Shown piece after piece: positions 57,566 through 64,000 of a stretch of DNA of 64,000 nt. The first letter of the stretch is position 1; each line of letters starts with the position of its first letter. The position numbers and the translations under genes were made by a program. Under the pieces are notes generated by a model. It did no database searches and was not told the DNA's origin. It was given only the letters and a program-made list of their open reading frames with translations. The DNA lies in NCBI GenBank assembly GCA_013399115.1, contig VXAA01001418.1, positions 22,513 through 86,512 of the forward strand, written 5' to 3'. This DNA is from Anseranas semipalmata (Eukaryota; Chordata; Aves; Anseriformes; Anseranatidae).

Positions 57566-57888
57566 GAGGGAGAGAGCAACCATGATGTCCTACGGTGTGA
57601 AGCTGCTCCAGCAGGATCAGGGCATGGACTGGGGGCTCTGGCCCCGCATCCACAGACCAAGGGCCCTGAGCCCCGGTGCCAGGGCTGGGGGTCTCCGTCC
57701 CAGGAGGCAGCCTGGGGGTCCAGCAGATAACTTGTGAATGTGCAGTGACACAGAGAGGCTGGAGCAGAAGCAGGAAGGCTCTGGGTGTCTTGGTGTGACC
57801 CCACTGGGGGCTGGGCTCACTTCATTCGTGTAGCCTTCACAAGGGAGGTTGGCTGGATGAAAGCTCCGACAAGAGTCATAAAAATCAC

Positions 57889-57962
57889 AGAATCATAGAA
57901 TCCTACAGTATCCCAAGTTGGAAGGGACCCACAAGGATCATCGAGTCCAACTCCTGATGTTT
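57889..57962 (-). mobile_element. CR1 LINE, 3' tip only (antisense)
   Basis: ATCACAGAATCATAGAATCC is the complement of the 8-bp CR1 terminal repeats. It is followed by AAGTTGGAAGGGACCCACAA and GATCATCGAGTCCAACTCCT. Only about 75 bp inserted or survive. The 3' UTR wording differs from the copies at 50 and 59 kb, so it is a different subfamily. Confidence 0.9.
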
Positions 57963-58559
57963 ATGGAGAAGAAATCACACAGCACTGGGACTCGCTGAGC
58001 TAGCAGGAATGGAGCACTGGCCTCTGAGTCCTCCCCTTTCAGCGACGTGCACAGAGATATGATGGGCAGCGTTTGGGTGCTCCATGTCTTTATTCTCACA
58101 GTCACATCTGTGATGCTTTAGGAGACTGATTGCGTTAAAGAGGCCCTCCAGAAGAAGAGGACTCTGTCCCCAGGGAGTGGTGGGACATACTTTGGGGAGG
58201 GAAGGTCCTGGGCACAGTGGGGTGGGCAGTAGCTGCTGGCCCTCACTCAGATGGCTCCAACACCCTCACTGGGCAAAGGGGACAGACACCTCAGAAAATC
58301 ATGTGTCTTCCAAGAACCAGCAGGCCAAGGATTCTGAGAGCATTGCCTGTTGCATGAAACACAAAAGCTCTTCATGCAACAGTGCTGCGAGGGCTGGAAA
58401 CTGGCCACCCCTGCTGGGAGCACCGGGCAAGCCCTGCTGCCCTATCACCCCCAGCAAGGGCACCAGCCCGGCACCAAGGGCAGGGATGCTCCTGGGCCCA
58501 AGGGAATTCCCTTCAGCTCCCTCGGAGCAGAGCCCTGCACAACTGCAGTGCCCGTGGCC
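57963..58559. other. Unannotated DNA between CR1 copies
   Basis: No recognised gene or repeat. The 208-codon plus frame (58177-58803) runs from here into the CR1 and is chimeric by chance. Confidence 0.45.
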
Positions 58560-59435
58560 AGGAGTTGCAGATGACACCAAAGTGGGAGGAGTGGCAGATA
58601 TGCCAGAGGGCCGTGCTGCCTTCCAGAGGGACCTGGCCAGGCTGGAGAGATGGGTGACAGGAACCTCCTGCAGCTCAGCAAGGAGAAGAGCAAAGTCCTG
58701 CCCCTGGGGAGGAACAACCCCAGGCCCCAGGACATGCTGGGGCACCCAGCTGGAAAGCAGCCTGGCGGAGAAGGCCTGGGGGTCCTGGTGGGCACCAAGT
58801 TGACCATGAGCCAGCAATGTGCCCTTGGGCAAAGAAGGCTGATGGTGTCCTGGGCTGCATTAGGCAAAGTGTTGCCAGCAGGTCAAGGGAGGTGATCCTT
58901 CCCCTCCACCCAGCATTGGTGGGGCCGCATCTGGAGACCTGCATCCAGTGCTGGGCTCCCCAGTACGAGAGAGGCCTGGAGCTACTGGAGAGAGTCCTGA
59001 GAAGGGCCACAGAGATGCTGAAGGGCCTGGAGCATCTCTGCTATGAGGAAAGTCTGAGAGAGCTGGGACTGCTCAGCCTGGAGAAGAGCAGGCTCAGGGG
59101 GATCTCATCAATGCCCATAAATACCTGAAGGGAGGGTGCAAAGAGGACAGAGCTCCTTTCAGTGGTGCCCAGTGCCAGGACAAGAGGCACTGGGCACAAA
59201 CTGGGGCACGGGAGGTTCCCTCTGACCATCAGGAAGCACTTCTGTGCTGGGCGGGTGCTGGAGCCCTGGCACAGGTTGCCCAGAGAGGCTGTGGAGTCTC
59301 CTCCTTGGAGATCTTCAAAAGCTGCCTGGACGTGGTCCTGGGCACCCTGGTCTGGGTGGCCCTGCTTGAGCAGGAGCTGGACCAGGTGGACCCAGAGGTC
59401 CCTGCCAACCTCAACCATTCTGTGATTCTGTGAGT
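58560..59435 (+). mobile_element. Young-looking CR1 LINE, 5'-truncated (0.88 kb)
   Basis: 5' truncation falls at the RT catalytic box: the copy opens with TTGCAGATGACACCAAAGTG, which encodes the A-D-D of the FADD motif. It runs through KLTMSQQCAL-like, [12 protein letters not shown] and [20 protein letters not shown] sequence to the terminal CCATTCTGTGATTCTGTGAG (59415-59434). The RT frame is broken several times (for example near 58645 and between 58800 and 58830). The 3' end is essentially intact. Its last ~500 bp are nearly identical to the 50-kb copy, but it extends about 370 bp further 5'. Confidence 0.95.
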
Positions 59436-60060
59436 CCAAGGGCACCCAAGCATGGAGGGGTCACATCGTTGCCCCCAGCAGTCACTGCCCCTGCCCCATG
59501 TCTGCACACCTTTGAGGGACGAGCAGGACTAGGGACAGGGGGAGCATGGGACAGCCACAAGGTGCAGGGGTGCAGGGCGCAACAAGCAGCTGGTCCCCGC
59601 TGTGCTGGAGCAGGACCGTCCCCCAATGACTGTGCCCCTGGGATGTGGCCACAGCACCCCAGCATCTCCTGAGGTCCTCCAGCCACTCCGTGCCAGCCAG
59701 GGCCATCAGCAACCGCCGGGTCAGGGCAGCATGGGTCAGTGGGGCTTTGCTGGATGCCACCCGGGGGATTGCCACGACTCAGAGGCACGCTTCAATAAAT
59801 AAAGTGTTTCCTCTGCAGAAACGGCGAGCTCATGTCCCTCCCTGAGCACTGCCACCACTGGGACCTGCTGGAGGCAATGGTGGCACTGGTCGCCCAAGGT
59901 CCCACTGCTCCCGGGGGACAGACGGACAGACAGACAGCTGCCAGGGGAAGCAGACATGCGTGTGCAGGGAGGAATGTTTGCTCTGAGCAGGTCCAGCCCC
60001 TGTGCTATTTCTGGTCCCAAGAGGCCCCGAGGGAGGGCTGTTTATCAGGGATAGACTGTA
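59436..60060. other. GC-rich DNA with tandem AATAAA signals
   Basis: Overlapping AATAAA hexamers at 59794-59799 and 59798-59803 are followed by GTGTTTCCTCTG, as at a plus-strand polyadenylation site. The same stretch ends in CAG/AAAC and could be read as a 3' splice site. No upstream exon is recognised; the nearest element is the CR1 ending at 59435. 59928-59942 is a short (GACA)n-like run. Confidence 0.25.
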
Positions 60061-60082
60061 CCAGATTGACTTGGCACCTTTG

Positions 60083-60134
60083 AAAAAAAAAACAAAGCTC
60101 GTTTTTTTGTGTGTGTGGTTTTTTTTTTTTTTTT
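60083..60134. repeat. A10 ... T7(GT)n T16 inverted A/T runs
   Basis: Ten A (60083-60092), then seven T (60102-60108), a GTGTGTGTGG spacer and sixteen T (60119-60134). The A run can pair with either T run, giving two alternative hairpins. The pattern might be two oppositely oriented retroposon tails, though no bodies are recognised. Confidence 0.8.
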
Positions 60135-63100
60135 AAGACAAGGTAATTACTAGGAAGGCTGGAGGAGGAGGCGGATGACACAGGATCGTCTGAGCTATAA
60201 GGGAGAGGACAGGCTGTGCTGGAGGGCCAGGCAGGGCAGCAAGCAGAGCTGCTCACAGCACGGTTTCAGGGCAAGCTCATCAGGATCCCTGGGGAACAAG
60301 AGGCACAGCGAGGGACACGGGGGTCAGGAGGCCTCAGGAGAGCAGTGGGTGGATGGCATTGAGGACTGCAGTAAGGGAAAGTAGGCGCGGTGTGATGCTG
60401 CTGGAAGGTTTTGTGCTTAGGGCTGACCATGGGAGACCACCATAAGACGTGGCTTTGGTGGAAGCCCCCAGGAGAAAGACAGGCTGCAGATGTCACCCTA
60501 AGCCAGCAACAAGGGGTGGCCGTGTCACAAGGATCAAAAGGATCCTGGGGTCACAGAAGTTAGGATCCTGGGATCAAGGAGATGGCATCCTTGGGGATGG
60601 GACCTGCCACATCTGTGCTGGTGCTTGCCTACCACTATGCCCTCTCCCTCTCCTGGGAAGCACAGAGCAATGGTGGAGCTGTGCACAGGTGTCCACGCAG
60701 TTCCCCAAGGTCCTGGAGGCTGCCCATCGTCTCATGGCCATCTCCTGTCCAGCCACACGCTGAGCTGATGCTGGCGGTGGGGACATCTTGGCCACTTGGA
60801 GGAAGGGACACAATTACTGTGTGGCCTCTGCTCACTAGAGAGACCTGGTGGTTGGGGTTCCATCAGAGCTTCTCAGGAAACAAGACCTTGGCCTTGTCCT
60901 CCCTCTGCTCCAGTGCTGGGCATACAGTAGAGGCCAAAGGTCCCTATAGTGCCCTCAGGACCAGGCTGTCCCAGGCTGGTCCTCCTGCTGTCCCCCCTGC
61001 TCCCTAGCCTGGGTACCAACTCCCATCCTGGGGCACTCTCAGATCCCTCCCAGATCTGCTCGACCTCCTGTGCCATGCCACCATGCCGAATGCCAATGTC
61101 TGCACAGAGGAGCTGAGTGGTGCCGGGGGATGGAAACGGTCCATAAGTATTGGGGATGCCTGAGATGGGGAGCGGGAACCTTTCAAGTGTCCCTGTGGGA
61201 CTGGAGCTGCTGCTGGACACAGGATAGGCTCATGGAGGATGCACGCTCGGTGTCCTGAGCACGTGGTGGGGCCAAGGCAAGTTGGACTGCTAAGTCATGG
61301 GGAGATGCTAACAGCAGGAGACACCTTTACCCCGCTCAGGGAAGGCTGGGAGGACCCATGGTGCTGCTGGGAGCACAGGAGGATGCGGGACATGAGAAGG
61401 AGCTGCAGGACTACAAGCTACGGGTGTTATCAGCCACAGGACATACTTGAGCTCATGCCTGGGGTGTTCTCCCAGCTGGGGAATGGGGCCAGCAGAGGCG
61501 CGGGGCTGGGGCTGAGGACGGGGATGGTGGTGACGGCAGTTCTTGGCCACACGTCTGCAGGGGCAGGGATGGGATGGGTGCGCTTGGGCTCGCTTGGGCT
61601 TTCCATGTGCACAGCCCTGGCCCGCGGGGACAAGCAGGGACACACAGGGAGCGCAGCCGTCCCCGCCGGGGCAGTGTGTGGCGGGGCAAGAGCTGGCATG
61701 GGGCAGGCGGTGCCGCGGCCAGTGACTCCTTCCAGGAAGGCTGGCCCATGCAGCTCTCCAGGACTCGCTCTCTGGCACCAGGAGACAACTTCTAGGAACT
61801 CCTGGCTGCCTGGGAAAGCTTCGGCTGCCTGCGCGTCTCCAGACTTTTAAGGAGCTTGTCCTTCCTGGCTAAACTCCTCCTGCCTCTCCAAGCATCCCAG
61901 CCACCCCGCAGCCGTGCACCACCAAGCAGGCAGCCCCTGGCGTGGGGACACAGGTGGGACGAGCCAGGATGGGACCCGGGGACCCTGCAGCACCCAGGCT
62001 TCAGAGGCAGTGGAGGGGTGGGAAAGAGCCTGGGCCCCTCTAAGGGCTCTCAGGACCTGAGTGCCTGCAGAAAATGCTGGGGTGCTTCACCATGGCACCT
62101 CCACCGAGCACCACAGTGTGCATGGGTAGAGCACATGGCCTGCTGCGTGCCTGCAGCGAGTCCTGCAGCAAGGCGGGAGGGCATCCGTGCCCCTGGGTGA
62201 GCACACGCAGCTTGTGTGCACACATCGCTGCTCTTCCTTCTCTGCACACACGCGTGTGCAGGGACGCAGCCCCATCGGCACATGCCTGTCCGGGTGCTCC
62301 CGCTTTGCAGCCGTGTCCTGAGATGTGTGCGTGACCCATACCCGTGTTACCAAGCATGGCCCCAGCCATGTCACTCCCAGAAGAAATCTCAGTGCTTGCC
62401 GAGGGACACGGCTTCCTCCAATTGTTCCCGAGCAGCGGTGCCTGGGCTGGCACAGGGCTGTGACTCGCCCACAGCTTTGGCACCAGGGACACCACGGTCA
62501 GCATCGTGCGAGGTGGGGCATCGAGATAAGGGACCCAGACACAAATAACAGCAAAGCCAAGGCCACCAAGGCACCAGGACAGGAGGTTTCAGGACATGCA
62601 CCTTCCGGAGGGACACCTTGTTCCTAACAGGGGGTCATGGCCAGGGGTGCTGCCTGCGAGATCCACCAAGTCCTGGTGCTGTTGTGGGGCACAGGGGCAC
62701 CCTGCTGCAGCGACCCCGTGTCCCACTGGTGCTGCAGCCTCCGAGGCAGGTTTAGCGGGTGGCAGAGGATGGTGGAGCTGGATGCAACAGTGTGGACATT
62801 GCCCAGCACCACAGAAAGCACAGGGCAGGCTCAGTCCGTTCCATCTGTGCCCTGGTCCAGGCAGAGCCCCACAGAGGACCAGTGGGCCATGCTGAGGCCC
62901 CATTGGGACCCACTGGCAGCCCCACTGGTGACAGTCCCACTGGCATGGCCCTTTGGGAGCAAGGAGCTGGAGCACCAGGCCCTACCCCTGATGGGGTGCG
63001 TCTGGGTGCTGAGGCAGGGCATCCAGTCCTGCCTTGGTGTGAACTGGGGGGGGATGAGCCCGGGGGCTGCACACCGTGTCCCTGCCCCAGCAGCTGGCAA

Positions 63101-63170
63101 GGGAAGAGGACATTGCCAGGCACAAGCCTCCAGGACAGAGTTTTACATGTTGTTTTAATGAATACTGTCT
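60135..63170. other. GC-rich DNA without recognised genes or repeats
   Basis: About 3 kb with many overlapping frames of 70-200 codons on both strands and no recognised domain, CR1 or RNA gene. A run of eight G lies near 63047. Confidence 0.35.
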
Positions 63171-63175
63171 ATGTT

Positions 63176-63235
63176 GAAGATATGTCTTCATGATATGAAG
63201 ATATATGATATGAAGATATATGTCTTTATGAATGA
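63176..63235. repeat. 15-bp perfect tandem duplication in an AT-rich hairpin zone
   Basis: TGATATGAAGATATA occurs twice without a mismatch at 63191-63205 and 63206-63220. GAAGATATGTCTTC on the left (63176-63189) and GAAGATATATGTCTT after the repeat have complementary GAAGA/TCTTC arms. The duplication looks recent, since both copies are identical. Confidence 0.9.
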
Positions 63236-63632
63236 GCATCTAGTTCCTCAGACTTACTCATGACTCTCTCCATCTGATAACATCTTAATAGATGTCACTG
63301 CAAGGTCTCTCTCTGGTTCTTCTGCTGGGATTTTCCTTGACCATGACCAAGAGCCCAAAGGGCAGCAGCAGTTCTCCTGGTACTGCTTTGCAGCACCAAT
63401 TTGGCAGAGGCCAGGGATCCAAATATTTTGCAGCTGTACCCCCAGGCAAGCATCTCACAGTGCCTTGATATAGTATTTTCCAGCCTTCCCAGCTGCTCAT
63501 TCCCTACATCCCTCTTCAGCATCAGGAATGTGTCCCTGAGCACCAGCTCTCAGCTCAGCTCAACCTCTGCTTGCTGCCAGGGGCACCTTAGGGGGCTGGA
63601 GATGGCCCAATGGGCTTTGGCACACTTTGGGC
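63236..63632. other. Unannotated DNA
   Basis: No recognised gene or repeat. Confidence 0.4.
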
Positions 63633-63662
63633 ATCCCATCCCATCCCATCCCATCCCATCCC
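63633..63662 (+). repeat. (ATCCC)n pentanucleotide repeat
   Basis: Six perfect ATCCC units (30 bp). Imperfect ATCCCATCCTATCC follows at 63681-63694 and again near 63803, suggesting past spread or slippage of the same word. Confidence 0.95.
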
Positions 63663-64000
63663 ACCGTGGCTCTGCTGCCCATCCCATCCTATCCTGGCAG
63701 CCACCTCTGGAGAGTTTCTTATCCAGGAACAACTCCTGATAGTTGGGGCAACTCCTGGGCAGGGAAAGCTTCCTGCACAGCCTTCCATGGGCCCTGCTGC
63801 CCATCCCATCCTCTTCCAGGCAGTCATCTCTCCAAGGCTGTAATCCCCCAAGGTCCCCTTGTACAAATAACACCTCCTAATCCTATTGCCCAGCCCTGCT
63901 GCCCCGAAATCAGCTACACCAAAAGCCTGTTGAGGGGCAAGTCCATGGTTCTGCCTGTGGTGTGTCTGCAGGGTGCATAAACATCCCCAACGCAAGGGGA
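63663..64000. other. Unannotated window end
   Basis: Apart from scattered ATCCC words, no gene or repeat is recognised up to the window end. Confidence 0.4.

Noticed and set aside
58177..58803. 208-codon plus frame as a host gene
   Set aside because: Its second half is CR1 reverse-transcriptase DNA read out of frame; chimeric by chance.
1..64000. Endogenous retrovirus or LTR elements
   Set aside because: No LTR pair, primer-binding site, or gag/pol/env-like reading seen; all reverse-transcriptase matches are of CR1 type with CR1 3' ends.
1..64000. CRISPR array, operons, bacterial promoters or terminators
   Set aside because: No regularly spaced repeats; composition, CR1 content and lack of compact genes show a vertebrate nuclear sequence.
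1..64000. tRNA genes or familiar conserved miRNAs
   Set aside because: I saw no A-box/B-box pair in cloverleaf context and none of the common miRNA seed-bearing sequences; a covariance-model search would be decisive and was not possible.

Overview
The window looks like vertebrate nuclear DNA, most probably from a bird. The main support is at least a dozen fragments of CR1 non-LTR retrotransposons. They are 5'-truncated, carry RT C-terminal coding sequence, and end in the ATTCTGTG/ATTCTATG-type 3' terminal repeats typical of avian CR1. Introns or intergenic space dominate, base composition is GC-rich with CpG clusters, and there are no Alu-like SINEs and few microsatellites. There is no sign of bacterial, organellar or viral organisation. 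I could not identify the species or the locus.

I recognise no host protein-coding gene, tRNA, rRNA, known miRNA, CRISPR array or LTR retrovirus. The many open frames of 60-250 codons occur on both strands and overlap freely. None shows a recognisable domain except those inside CR1 copies. The best single hint of a host exon is a 100-bp segment at 45566-45665 with a good acceptor, a good donor and one open frame, and it remains unproven.

Layout. 0-2 kb: CpG-rich edge and a second CpG cluster (about 1330-1650). 3.4 kb: small CR1 tail. 3.8-8.1 kb: AT-rich blocks resembling non-coding regulatory DNA. 9.2-10.6 kb: a stack of CR1 copies in which one CR1 has inserted into another and both halves of the host element can still be read. 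11.6-17.3 kb: AT-rich candidate regulatory blocks plus an old CR1 (about 16.0-16.4 kb). 17.7-24.1 kb: GC-rich DNA with two CpG clusters. 24.3-24.8 kb: very old CR1. 28.6 kb: CR1 tail. 30.2-31.2 kb: the longest and clearest CR1. 33-38 kb: AT-rich candidate regulatory blocks. 43.1-47 kb: two very degraded CR1 copies flanking the candidate exon. 49.2-53.3 kb: candidate regulatory blocks and a young-looking CR1. 56.8-59.4 kb: three CR1 fragments around a homeodomain-site-rich block, one of them nearly identical to the 50-kb copy. 60-64 kb: GC-rich DNA with A/T runs, a 15-bp tandem duplication and an (ATCCC)n repeat.

The genes do not form an operon or pathway here. The picture fits a gene-poor interval or large intron, with layers of CR1 insertions of different ages and islands of AT-rich, motif-dense DNA that may be conserved enhancers. 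Conservation cannot be judged from one sequence, so all regulatory calls carry low confidence.
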